NCBI RefSeq assembly: GCF_003703835.1
Contig: NZ_RDQR01000004.1
Coordinates: 62,001 to 126,000 of the forward strand
DNA length: 64,000 nt
DNA from: Auritidibacter ignavus
Lineage (GTDB): Bacteria > Actinomycetota > Actinomycetes > Actinomycetales > Micrococcaceae
Direction of reading: 5' to 3'
Under the pieces are notes generated by a model, which saw only the letters and a list, made by a program, of their open reading frames with translations, did not search any database and was not told the DNA's origin. Within the stretch, counting starts at the first letter, position 1. The number at the start of each line of letters is the position of its first letter. This document shows positions 18,496 through 28,849 of this stretch, piece by piece. The position numbers and the translations under genes were made by a program.

Positions 18496-20295
18496 TTAGT
18501 TCAGACCAAGCTCAGCGCCGAATTCCGCATTTTCAAGGCGGTTCTTCAACGTGGTCATGAAACGACCTGCGTCGGCACCATCGATGATCTGGTGGTCGTA
18601 GGTCAAGGACAGATACATCATGTCGCGGATCGCAATGCTGTCGTTACCTTCAGCATCCGGAACGATCATTGGTCGCTTGACGATGTTCCCCGGACCCAAG
18701 ATGGCCGACTGCGGCGCGTTGAGCACCGGGGTGTCGAACAGGGCGCCGAAGGACCCTAAATTGGTGATCGAGAAGGTACCACCTGAGAGTAGATCTGGCG
18801 AGATCTTGCCGGTCCGGGACTTCTCAGCCAGCTCAGCGATCTGGGAGGCGATGCCGGAGAGGTTCAGGTTGCCAGCGCCCTTGATAACCGGCACCAGCAG
18901 ACCCTTTTCGGTATCAACGGCGATGCCGATGTCCTCGGAATCGTGGTAGGTGATTTCCTTGGACTCGGAGTTGTACTCGGCGTTGATGACCGGGTGAGCA
19001 CGCAGTGCCTCCGCAGTTGCCAGAGTAATGAAGGCCAGGTAGGTCAGCTTGACACCGTGCTGGGCCTGGAACTGTTCCTTGGCGGCATTGCGCAGGGCGA
19101 CGATACGGGTCAAATCGACCTCGTGAACCTGGGTGAGCTGGGCAGTGGTGTGCAGGGAATCCGTCATGCGCTGGGCAATCACCTGGCGGGTGCGCGAAGC
19201 CTTCTCGGTGGAACCACGCTTGGACGGATCGACCGAGGACTTCGGCTCCGGAGGAGAGGATTGTGCAGGAGCCTGAGATGGTGTCGTTGCCGAGGAAGAC
19301 TTCTGAGCCTGCTTCTCTTCGTACTTCTGAGCTTCAGCGGCAGTGAGCACGTCTTGACGACGGATCCGACCACCCACACCGGTACCGGTCACATCATTGA
19401 GGTTCACACCGGACTCACGGGCCAGACGACGTACCAGCGGGGTGACGTAGCCACCGCTACTCTGAGTCGCAGTGTCGGATTCCGCATCAGAAGCCGGTGT
19501 AGCCGGTTGTTCAGCGGGTTCTGCGCTCTGGGTGTCTTCGGTCTTGGCCTCGGCTTCGCCCTGATCCTGTGGCTCGGCCGGTGCCGGCTCCTCATCAGCT
19601 TGTTCGTCTGCGGTCTCGTGGGTGGACGAGTCGTCTGACGGCGTCTCGGAGGGGGACTCGGTGGCATCGCCGGAGCCCACGATAGCCAGGACATCACCGA
19701 CCTCGGCAATATCGTCTTCGTTGACCTTGATCTCTAATAGAGTACCGGCGACTGGGGAGGGGATCTCCGTGTCGACCTTATCGGTGGAGATCTCCAACAG
19801 AGCTTCGTCCACCTCGACGGTGTCGCCGATGTCTTTCAGCCAGCGAGTCACGGTACCTTCGGTGACCGATTCGCCGAGTTCTGGCAGGGTTACCTCTTCG
19901 CCCTCGCCGGAACCGCCGGAGGAAGCAGCCGGAGCCTGCTGGTCAGCGGAGTCGTCACCGGACTCCTCCGGTTGCTCTTCCTGCTGTTGATCTTCAGGTT
20001 TCTCTTCAGTTTCGTCTGCGGCGCCCTCGTCGTTGGAGGAAGAACCGCTGGCTTCATCGGCATCGCCAATCTGGGCTAAAGCCTGACCAACCTCAACGGT
20101 CTCGTCCTCGTCAACCAAAATCTCGACCAGGGTTCCGGCCACTGGGGAGGGAATTTCGGTGTCGACCTTATCGGTGGAGACTTCCACAATGGGTTCGTCG
20201 ACTTCGACGGTGTCGCCAATTTCTTTGAGCCAACGCGTTACCGTTCCTTCGGTCACGGACTCGCCCAGCTCGGGCAGGTTCACGGTTTCTGACAT
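18496..20295 (-). CDS. sucB: 2-oxoacid dehydrogenase E2 (dihydrolipoamide acyltransferase), two lipoyl domains
   Basis: Core subunit of the pyruvate and/or 2-oxoglutarate dehydrogenase complex. 599 residues: lipoyl domain 1 with Lys43 in STDKVDTE, an acidic Glu/Gln/Ser linker, lipoyl domain 2 with Lys173 in the same motif, a second Ala/Pro/Glu linker, an E1/E3-binding domain at about 285-320, and a catalytic domain with DHQIIDGADAGRF (His568, Asp572). It is commonly annotated sucB. In corynebacteria and mycobacteria the equivalent protein serves pyruvate dehydrogenase, so the substrate is uncertain. Downstream of lpdA with a 139-bp gap. Confidence 0.94.
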   Translation of the reverse strand: MSETVNLPELGESVTEGTVTRWLKEIGDTVEVDEPIVEVSTDKVDTEIPSPVAGTLVEILVDEDETVEVGQALAQIGDADEASGSSSNDEGAADETEEKPEDQQQEEQPEESGDDSADQQAPAASSGGSGEGEEVTLPELGESVTEGTVTRWLKDIGDTVEVDEALLEISTDKVDTEIPSPVAGTLLEIKVNEDDIAEVGDVLAIVGSGDATESPSETPSDDSSTHETADEQADEEPAPAEPQDQGEAEAKTEDTQSAEPAEQPATPASDAESDTATQSSGGYVTPLVRRLARESGVNLNDVTGTGVGGRIRRQDVLTAAEAQKYEEKQAQKSSSATTPSQAPAQSSPPEPKSSVDPSKRGSTEKASRTRQVIAQRMTDSLHTTAQLTQVHEVDLTRIVALRNAAKEQFQAQHGVKLTYLAFITLATAEALRAHPVINAEYNSESKEITYHDSEDIGIAVDTEKGLLVPVIKGAGNLNLSGIASQIAELAEKSRTGKISPDLLSGGTFSITNLGSFGALFDTPVLNAPQSAILGPGNIVKRPMIVPDAEGNDSIAIRDMMYLSLTYDHQIIDGADAGRFMTTLKNRLENAEFGAELGLN

Positions 20296-20434
20296 GGTGT
20301 CCCGTTTCCTCTCTCAATTTCCCACTGATCTTGGGCCAATGATGTGCTGATGTCTTCGCTGCAGATCAGTAGTTGTCGGTGGTTCAAGGGTGGACGACGG
20401 TCGGTGCCTGCCAGCCACCCGGTGGGGTGGATGA

Positions 20435-21808
20435 TTAGGCGTGCAGGGGGTGACCGAACAGCATCATGGCTGCTTCACCCAGCGATTCGTTCTGCGTCGG
20501 GTGAGCGTGCACCAGCGAAGCCACATCCTCAGGGTAGGCTTCCCAGTTGACGATCAACTGGGCTTCACCGACCTGCTCGGAAATGCGGGCACCAACGCCG
20601 AAGACTCCAACAATCGGGCCGTGCTTCTGGCGCACCAGCTTAATCAAACCCTTCGTACCCAGGATCGAGGACTTACCGTTACCGGCCAGGTTGTACTCGG
20701 CGACTTCCACGTTGTCTTTACCGAAGCGCTCTTCAGCCTTGGGCTGGGTCAAACCAACCGAGACGATCTCGGGGTTGGTGAAGGTCACTGCAGGGATCCG
20801 TTCATCGGGAACGACCATCGGGTTGTTGCCAGCGATTTCTTCGGCCACGAAAATACCCTGCTGGTAACCACGGTGGGCCAGTTGCTTGCCCGGGACGATG
20901 TCACCGATGGCGTAGATGTTGCCCACGCCGGTGTGCAAACGTTCATTGGGGGTCACGAAGCCACGGTCCATCGGGATACCGACCTCTTCATAGCCCAAAC
21001 CTTCAGTGTTGGGTCCACGGCCCACCGCGACCAAGCAGACTTCGGCTTCAAATTCTTTACCGTCCACCAGGGTGACCTTGACACCGTTGTCAGTTTCTTC
21101 GACCTTGTCGAAGAAGGTCCCCAGGTTGGACTTGATGCCCTTGGACTTGAACTCACGCTCTAGGACCTTGATGATGGCCGGATCCTCGTTGGGGACCAAG
21201 TGGTCCAGGCCTTCGATGATGGTCACCTCAATGCCGAAGGAATTCCAGGCGGAGGCGAACTCAGAACCGATGACACCGCCACCGAGCACGATCGCTGACT
21301 TGGGCAAATAGTCCAGCTGTAAGGCCTCGAAGCTGGTCATAATCTTGTTGCCGATCGGCAGGCCCATGGTCTTGGAGTAGGAACCGGATGCCAGGATGAT
21401 GTTCTCGCCCCGGTAGCGGGTACCATCGACCTCAATTTCGGACTCGGACACCAGCTTGCCTTCGCCCTCAATCACCGTGATCTTGCGCATCTTCATCAGG
21501 CCCTGTAGACCCTTGAACTTGCCGGAGACGATTTTGTCCTTGTAGTCACGGACCTTGGACATGTCGATGGACTCCAGGTTGGAGTTGACACCGATCTTGG
21601 AACCGCCGCGTGCTTCATCGGCTACCTCTGCAGCGTGCAGGTATGCCTTGGTCGGGATGCAACCAAAGTGCAAGCACGTCCCACCGAGTTTCTCTTTTTC
21701 GATCAGACCTACGCTGAATCCGTGCTGCACTGCTCGTAGAGCGGCACCATAACCGGCGGAGCCACCGCCGAGGATTAGGACGTCGAATTCTGTGGCGTTT
21801 TCGGTCAC
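20435..21808 (-). CDS. lpdA: Dihydrolipoyl dehydrogenase (E3)
   Basis: Flavoprotein that reoxidises the dihydrolipoyl groups of E2. 457 residues with the N-terminal FAD motif LGGGSAGYGAA, the redox-active disulfide in GGTCLHFGCIPTK, the NAD-binding GGGVIGSEFAS, and the C-terminal active-site HAHPTQNE. A GTG start is preceded by GAGGAG at 8 bases. It lies upstream of the E2 gene it serves. Confidence 0.96.
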   Translation of the reverse strand: MTENATEFDVLILGGGSAGYGAALRAVQHGFSVGLIEKEKLGGTCLHFGCIPTKAYLHAAEVADEARGGSKIGVNSNLESIDMSKVRDYKDKIVSGKFKGLQGLMKMRKITVIEGEGKLVSESEIEVDGTRYRGENIILASGSYSKTMGLPIGNKIMTSFEALQLDYLPKSAIVLGGGVIGSEFASAWNSFGIEVTIIEGLDHLVPNEDPAIIKVLEREFKSKGIKSNLGTFFDKVEETDNGVKVTLVDGKEFEAEVCLVAVGRGPNTEGLGYEEVGIPMDRGFVTPNERLHTGVGNIYAIGDIVPGKQLAHRGYQQGIFVAEEIAGNNPMVVPDERIPAVTFTNPEIVSVGLTQPKAEERFGKDNVEVAEYNLAGNGKSSILGTKGLIKLVRQKHGPIVGVFGVGARISEQVGEAQLIVNWEAYPEDVASLVHAHPTQNESLGEAAMMLFGHPLHA

Positions 21809-22034
21809 GTTGAGTTCTCCTCATCTAGGTCAAGCCTGTTTGGCTCGACAAATATCGACTTTTCGTCAGCGGTGCACCGTGCAGGACCGCACACTGATCC
21901 TCGATGCCTTTGATAACCAGCTTATCGCTGACAACCAGGCTGTTGCCACACATTGTCTGCGGTATTAACGACTGCGGTGTAAAACTCGTCACAGCTGATC
22001 TTGGAGCGCTGTTTTCGGGGCTGTCTTCGAATGT

Positions 22035-23660
22035 TTAGCTCTGCTGAGCGTTCTGGCGCAGGTATTCCACCAGGGTTCGAAGCATGACTCCGGTGGCATC
22101 TTTGGGCGTGTAGCCAAAGGGTGCCTCTTCGTTGAAACTGGGGCCGGCGATATCCAGGTGTGCCCAGGGGGTCTCGCCGACGAAGTCTCGAAGGAACGCC
22201 GCGGCGGTGAGCATTCCGCCAAACTTCGAGCCCATATTAGAGATATCAGCCACGCGTGAATCCAAGGACTCCCGCTGGTTCTCTGGTATCGGCATCGGCC
22301 AGATCAGCTCTCCGGCCCGTTGGGCGGCCTCGACCAGCTGGGTGCGGACCTGGTCGTGCCCCATGACGCCGGTGGTTCGTTGCCCCAAGGCCACCATTTG
22401 AGCGCCGGTGAGAGTGGCAATGTCAATTACAGCAGCGGGGGCTTCTTCGGTGGCGGCTACCAGCGCATCGGCCATCACGACGCGACCTTCGGCGTCGGTG
22501 TTCATGATTTCCACGGTCTTTCCGTTACGGATGGTCACGATATCGGAGGGCTTGACGGCCGTGCTGGAGGGCATGTTTTCGGCCATGGCCAGCCAGCCGG
22601 TGACCTTGATCGGCAGGTTCAGTGCCGCCACCGTGTTGATCACCGCGGCCACGGTGGCAGCTCCGGTCATATCGGTTTTCATGGTCAGCATAGAATTGGC
22701 GGGCTTGAGCGAAATCCCTCCGGTGTCGAAGGTGATGCCTTTGCCCACCAGGGCAACGTGAGTCGGCTGGACGTGCGAGTCCGTGGCGGGCTGATAGGAG
22801 AGCCTGACTAGCCGGGGCGGGTGGGCCGATCCCTGACCGATACCCAGAATGCCACCGCACCCTTCGGCGTGGAGTTGTTGTTCATCCCAGATCTCGCACC
22901 TGATCTGTGGCTGATCGGAGACCAGCTGGGTGACGAACTCGGCGAAAGACTCGGGGTAGAGCACCGAGGCTGGAGTATTGACCAGGTTCATCACGGTGTG
23001 CACACCACGACTGATCTGAGACGCCTCAGTCACAATACGTTCGGCTTGTTCTTCCTCCACTGCGGTGCGGATCACGAATTCGTCAGCGACCAAGCGATCC
23101 TGTCGCTGCCCGGTCGCATCGTGCGGAGTCTCGTCGTTGCTGGTACGCGTTGAAAAGGCGGTGAACCGGTAGCTTGCAATGGCAGCACCTTCGGCAACGG
23201 CCTGGAGCAGCTCGGGCGAATCAGCGCCCATCTCAAACACCACGGTGGACACCGGGTGCTGGTCCAACAGGTGGCGAACCGCAGCACCGGCGGCGCGACG
23301 GTAGCTTTCGGGTCCCAGAGTATCCGGTGTGCGCTGATCGGGGACCGGCGTGCCCTGCGGGGCTGGTTTGGCCGAGCCTAAGCCAACGAAGGCGATCTTG
23401 CGGGCGGCAACATCTTCTGGAGCGGGGAAGACCAGAACCTTCTCGGCAGCACCGGTGACGTGGAAATCACTCAGCAGGCGATGGAGACTCTCCGGGGCGT
23501 CGGAGGCCACCAATGTTCCGGATTCTTCTCCGACGGCGACCCCGTAGATCACCAGATCGGCTTCCGGTGCAACGGTGGCATAACGCAGGTGCGGTTCGGC
23601 GCAGAACTTGCTCATGAGTTCGGTGATTTCAGTCAACGACATCACTTCCCGGTGATTCAT
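22035..23660 (-). CDS. pepA: Leucyl aminopeptidase (M17 family)
   Basis: Cytosolic metallo-aminopeptidase that removes N-terminal residues from peptides. 541 residues; the M17 signature NTDAEGRVVMADAL and the metal-binding VGKGITFDTGGISLKP and MKTDMTGAA segments are present. The start is either the ATG at 23660 or the ATG six codons on (23642), which has GGGAAG very close. Same strand and order as lpdA and E2, as in other actinobacteria, with a 226-bp gap before lpdA. Confidence 0.94.
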   Translation of the reverse strand: MNHREVMSLTEITELMSKFCAEPHLRYATVAPEADLVIYGVAVGEESGTLVASDAPESLHRLLSDFHVTGAAEKVLVFPAPEDVAARKIAFVGLGSAKPAPQGTPVPDQRTPDTLGPESYRRAAGAAVRHLLDQHPVSTVVFEMGADSPELLQAVAEGAAIASYRFTAFSTRTSNDETPHDATGQRQDRLVADEFVIRTAVEEEQAERIVTEASQISRGVHTVMNLVNTPASVLYPESFAEFVTQLVSDQPQIRCEIWDEQQLHAEGCGGILGIGQGSAHPPRLVRLSYQPATDSHVQPTHVALVGKGITFDTGGISLKPANSMLTMKTDMTGAATVAAVINTVAALNLPIKVTGWLAMAENMPSSTAVKPSDIVTIRNGKTVEIMNTDAEGRVVMADALVAATEEAPAAVIDIATLTGAQMVALGQRTTGVMGHDQVRTQLVEAAQRAGELIWPMPIPENQRESLDSRVADISNMGSKFGGMLTAAAFLRDFVGETPWAHLDIAGPSFNEEAPFGYTPKDATGVMLRTLVEYLRQNAQQS

Positions 23661-23787
23661 ACATCTTTACAATGACAACGCAGTTAATCCTAGACAGTCA
23701 CCGCTATCTTGTCGCCCGTCACAGGGGCGTAACGTGAAGGGTTCCTCTCAGAGCGCAGACGAGTAAAGAGCTGCCTGACCCGGTCAA

Positions 23788-23817
23788 GGGAGGATGGAAT
23801 TAAAGGGAGGTTGGAAT
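23788..23817. repeat. Two 13-bp direct repeats upstream of the PAC2 gene
   Basis: GGGAGGATGGAAT (23788-23800) and GGGAGGTTGGAAT (23805-23817) differ at one base and start 17 bp apart. A TATAGT that could be a -10 element is at 23839-23844, so the repeats lie where an activator or sigma contact could be. Confidence 0.4.
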
Positions 23818-23904
23818 AGATCGGGTAGGGAACACAGTTATAGTGCACAAGATCGATAGAATCGACAGAACACTTGATATTCCAGGACGTGAGGAGGCTT
23901 CTGG

Positions 23905-24966
23905 ATGCAGGATCCGCATCACCTAATCCAGTTCAGTCCCGCCGGTCGTGACCTCATGACCGGGTCCGAGGACGATCCCTCACCGTTGCGAGGAACCAAG
24001 CTACTACTGCTTTTCGGTGGTCATCTGGATGCCGGGCACCTTACCGAACAGATCCGGTACCTTTTGTTCAACCGGCTCAATCACGAGCAACTGATCACCT
24101 TTGATACTGATCAGCTCATTGATTACCGGGCTCAACGCCCCCATATTACCTTTGACGGGGAAAAATTCACCGACTATCAGCGTCCAGAAATCTCACTGGA
24201 TGTCTTTACCGATGAAATGGACCAGCCGTTTTTGGTACTGTCCGGCCCTGAGCCGGACTACCAGTGGGAACGTTTCTCCGATGCGGTCATGTCCATCGTG
24301 CGCGAACTGGACCTGTCACAGGTCGCGATAGTGGACGCTATTCCGCTTCCGGTTCCACACACTCGTCCCTTGGGCGTGACCACGCACGGTAGCCGGGAGG
24401 AATTACTCGAAGGACTGTCCACCTGGTCTCCTCAGGCCCAGATGTTGGCCGGTATGTCGCAATTACTCGAGGTCAAGCTCACCGAGAACGGCCGAAAGGT
24501 CACCGGGTTCACCCTGCACGTGCCACATTATCTGGCCGATGCAACCTACCCGCAGGCGGCCGTGGCCGGACTGGAATACCTTTCAGCGGCGATGGGCATC
24601 GTGGTGCCCACCGATGAGTTGCGTGAAGCAGGACGTCAGGTTGATCGGCAACTGGCCCAACAAACCGAGAACTCCCCCCAGATTTCACACATGGTTGCGG
24701 CCCTGGAAGCTCAGTTCGACCGGTATACCGAAGACCAGGAACAGCCGCGTTCTTTGCTTCTGCCGCCGAACCAGCACATTCCCGACGGCGAAGAGATTGG
24801 TGCTCAAGCCGAGGACTTCCTTAATACCCAGTCGCAGCATAACGCCGAGCGACTCGGGTTGAGCTCAACTGCACACGACGAGGACGAGTCGGCCGAAGAA
24901 TCCAATGGCGCGGAGTCGGGTTCGGAAACTGACGGAGACAACCCTCAGGACTCGGACGGGCGCTAG
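23905..24966 (+). CDS. PAC2 family protein
   Basis: 353 residues. The core resembles proteasome-assembling chaperone 2: LLLFGGHLDAG, FDTDQLIDYRAQRP, LVLSGPEPDYQWERF, LPVPHTRP and HVPHYLADATYPQAA. The C-terminal 60 residues are acidic and disordered. Actinobacterial members are common near sigA; the function is not established. An ATG start follows GGAGG. Confidence 0.9.
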   Translation: MQDPHHLIQFSPAGRDLMTGSEDDPSPLRGTKLLLLFGGHLDAGHLTEQIRYLLFNRLNHEQLITFDTDQLIDYRAQRPHITFDGEKFTDYQRPEISLDVFTDEMDQPFLVLSGPEPDYQWERFSDAVMSIVRELDLSQVAIVDAIPLPVPHTRPLGVTTHGSREELLEGLSTWSPQAQMLAGMSQLLEVKLTENGRKVTGFTLHVPHYLADATYPQAAVAGLEYLSAAMGIVVPTDELREAGRQVDRQLAQQTENSPQISHMVAALEAQFDRYTEDQEQPRSLLLPPNQHIPDGEEIGAQAEDFLNTQSQHNAERLGLSSTAHDEDESAEESNGAESGSETDGDNPQDSDGR

Positions 24967-25080
24967 ATCCCCAAGCACTAAGTCGGGCTGGTTCTCCACA
25001 ATGTCGGTCCTGCGCTGGAACCGTCCACAGTTCATCTCGCTGGATAGTGTCGTCTCCGATGATGGGCTGATGCTGGGTAC

Positions 25081-26358
25081 ATGACAGAAAATAATCAGCA
25101 TTCAGTAGCCCTTGGAACCACCGACTCAACACCACCAGTCCGGTCGCAAGGACCACGACAGTTTCTCGCCAGAACTGAAGAAGATGTCCTGGCCTTCGTG
25201 CAGAATACGTTGGGATTCGTCCCCCAACGAAGTTGCGTGTTAATTAGCACCTGCGGGTCCAGCTTCCGCGCCGTACTGCGTGTCGATCTGCCAGCGCTAG
25301 ATGACCCCGTCGGTGAGGACGAATTCCCTATTTCCACCGGATTCTTCGATCGCGTGGCGACAACCCTGCGCACCGATCCAAAGGCCGACGGTTGCTTTAT
25401 GCTCTTGCAATCCGAAGATGACACGGTGGGCGATCCCGGTCCGGTCGACCGGCTAGCTGGATACCGACGCTTTGCTGCAAACCTGCAAGAGCATTTGCGC
25501 CACCACCAATTACCGGCTCAAGAAGTTTGGGTGCTCAGCCCACACCGAGTATGGCACCTGGACTGCGCGCACGGAGCCGAATGCCCCGTCCAGGGTGCGA
25601 CGTTGGACGCGACCGAAAACAGTTTCTTAGACCTCTCAATGCGCGCCGACGGTGTTGACACACCCCGAGGCCCGAACGATTTGGTGTTGCCGTTTAATAC
25701 CCAACGACTGGCCGAACAACTTGAAACGTGGCCAGCAATGGACCCCACACAGCGCCATCAGGTCGCTGAGGCAAACACGCCCGAGCAAATTCGTGCCTTA
25801 TACGCGGACCTTCAGGCGTGGGACCGCCTGCTGTCTGGCGAGACCCTACCGCAGTCGCTGGAATCTACTGAATGGTGTGATCTCGTCCGTGGGCTGGGCG
25901 AAGACCGTTACCGTGACATGGTGCTCAATATCGCCTGTTTTGGTCTTGAGCCTGCCTTGGCGGGAGCCATCCACCTGGGCCTGATCCCTCAAGGCTATGC
26001 CGATGAGTTCGACGTGATCCCCACAGCAACCAGTGGCACACAGTTCAGTCAAGCATTTATCGGTGCTTCGGACACCGTGGCAGACTGGACCCGGATCCAG
26101 CGGTTTGAAGATTGTGCACGGTATGCAATGAGTATCTACGACGGTCCGGAAGTCCTTGTTTTAGGGATTTACCTTGTCTATATCGAGTGGGTGAGAGGCC
26201 GAGGGAGCATTGCAGCCAATTACCACCGCCAGCTACAACATGCCGGGGGAGACGGATATGAACTGTTGAACCTACTGGGCAAGACTCTGGACCGTGGAAT
26301 GGTCTGTGATTGGGCCAAAGATGCCCAGCGGGCATGGTCTTCCAGCGGTCGTACCTGA
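25081..26358 (+). CDS. DUF4192 family protein
   Basis: 425 residues with the characteristic opening EEDVLAFVQNTLGFVPQRSCVLIS and, later, VWVLSPHRVWHLDC. A soluble protein of unknown role, usually encoded beside sigA in Micrococcaceae. It starts 114 bp after the PAC2 gene and may be in the same unit. Confidence 0.88.
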   Translation: MTENNQHSVALGTTDSTPPVRSQGPRQFLARTEEDVLAFVQNTLGFVPQRSCVLISTCGSSFRAVLRVDLPALDDPVGEDEFPISTGFFDRVATTLRTDPKADGCFMLLQSEDDTVGDPGPVDRLAGYRRFAANLQEHLRHHQLPAQEVWVLSPHRVWHLDCAHGAECPVQGATLDATENSFLDLSMRADGVDTPRGPNDLVLPFNTQRLAEQLETWPAMDPTQRHQVAEANTPEQIRALYADLQAWDRLLSGETLPQSLESTEWCDLVRGLGEDRYRDMVLNIACFGLEPALAGAIHLGLIPQGYADEFDVIPTATSGTQFSQAFIGASDTVADWTRIQRFEDCARYAMSIYDGPEVLVLGIYLVYIEWVRGRGSIAANYHRQLQHAGGDGYELLNLLGKTLDRGMVCDWAKDAQRAWSSSGRT

Positions 26359-26674
26359 TGTTCATCTTCTGGGCAGGACTGTGTTCGCTGTCATGGTGCA
26401 AAAGACCAGCGAAAAACATGTAATAATGAGTGCCTAGTTCGACGATGACGTCTGCTGGGTGAAAAGCGAAGAACTTTTTGCCCGGTTTAGGGAATAAGAC
26501 CTCGACTGTGATCGTTGCACCTGCTATGGACCCTGTTTCTGCGGGACAGAACCGGTTGGCTTTCCGATGCGAAAGAACAGCGAGATTCTGTCCATTGCAA
26601 CGCAGACTTGACAGGGTCATAGGTGTGTAGACCACTGTCTGTTGAACGGGATTGACCCGTAGGAAAGGTATCGA
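26359..26674. other. Intergenic region upstream of sigA
   Basis: 316 bp with no supported gene. It should contain the sigA promoter; a TTGACA at 26608-26613 and a TAATAATG stretch near 26421 are candidate elements, but no well-spaced -35/-10 pair is convincing. AGGAAAGG precedes the GTG start of sigA. Confidence 0.5.
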
Positions 26675-28171
<1,497 letters not shown>

Positions 28172-28210
28172 GAACTCTGCCGTCGCCTGAGACAGCAGGT
28201 CTGAGCAGAT

Positions 28211-28256
28211 AACAGCGGGGCGGTTCTCATGATCTGGGGAGAACCGCCCCGCTGTT
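28211..28256. terminator. Bidirectional hairpin between sigA and DUF7455
   Basis: Perfect 18-bp arms (28211-28228 and 28239-28256) with a 10-nt loop, 39 bp after the sigA stop and just before the end of the convergent DUF7455 gene. Very stable; no T-run. Confidence 0.8.
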
Positions 28257-28276
28257 GCTGTTTGTGCGTTGGAGTC

Positions 28277-28495
28277 TTATTCGCTACTGGCACCTTCGTG
28301 CAGACGCTGGGTCTCATCGTGCCAGGTGCTGGTTTGAGGACGCAACTGGTCCTCGACCTGGCGCGCATGGTGAGCGCAGAACAACAACACGCCACCGGAG
28401 GCGAGAACTGCCCGAACGTAGGCCTGTGCGCCGCACCGATCGCAACGATCGGCACCGGTCAAGGTCGGTGACTCAACTGTTGTTGCTGTGGACAT
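28277..28495 (-). CDS. DUF7455 family small zinc-ribbon-like protein
   Basis: 72 residues from the ATG at 28495, with GAGGAG 5 bases upstream. Contains CDRCGAQA and CAHHARQ, a Cys-x2-Cys plus Cys-x2-His arrangement that suggests a bound metal. This small protein lies downstream of sigA, on the opposite strand, in many actinobacteria; function unknown. Confidence 0.87.
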   Translation of the reverse strand: MSTATTVESPTLTGADRCDRCGAQAYVRAVLASGGVLLFCAHHARQVEDQLRPQTSTWHDETQRLHEGASSE

Positions 28496-28849
28496 TGGGC
28501 CTCCTCTGTGTGGTCCAAGCGAAGTTGGGCGGTTGGTACCACCCTCGCAGGTACATGCTGTCTTTGACAAGTTCAACACAAGCATCTCGCCTTTTAGTCC
28601 CGGCACACCCCTGAGTGGACAACGCCGTGGGCGAAACGCCATCGAACGGGTGCTGGACCTGACCAATGATTGCATTGATTTCCGGACATGGTCGCGTTTC
28701 TGTCAGAGCTTAAGCGAAAGGCGAACCAAGAACATGTGCTGGAACGCCAAAATACTTCCGGCGAGACAAAAAACGGCTAGTGTCAACAGGAGAGAAAATC
28801 CAAGCTCTTAAGCGCCCATCACTCAGCAGATGAAAGGTCAGCGGATTCC
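28496..28849. other. Divergent intergenic region, DUF7455 / parE
   Basis: 354 bp with no supported gene. It should hold promoters for both divergent genes. On the minus strand a TTGAAC lies near 28575; on the plus strand a TAGTGT lies near 28779. Neither has a clear partner element. Confidence 0.4.

Noticed and set aside
18943-19638. A 231-residue open frame on the plus strand inside the E2 gene
   Set aside because: It is antisense to the lipoyl and linker region of E2, where codon bias keeps the opposite frame open; it resembles no known protein.
26057-26635. A 192-residue open frame on the minus strand upstream of sigA
   Set aside because: It covers the end of the DUF4192 gene and the sigA leader, has no ribosome-binding site or recognisable domain, and has unusual codon use.
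28211-28256. Strong inverted repeats as CRISPR or mobile-element ends
   Set aside because: Each of the large inverted repeats in the window is single copy and lies directly after stop codons, as expected for terminators; there are no target duplications or transposase genes.
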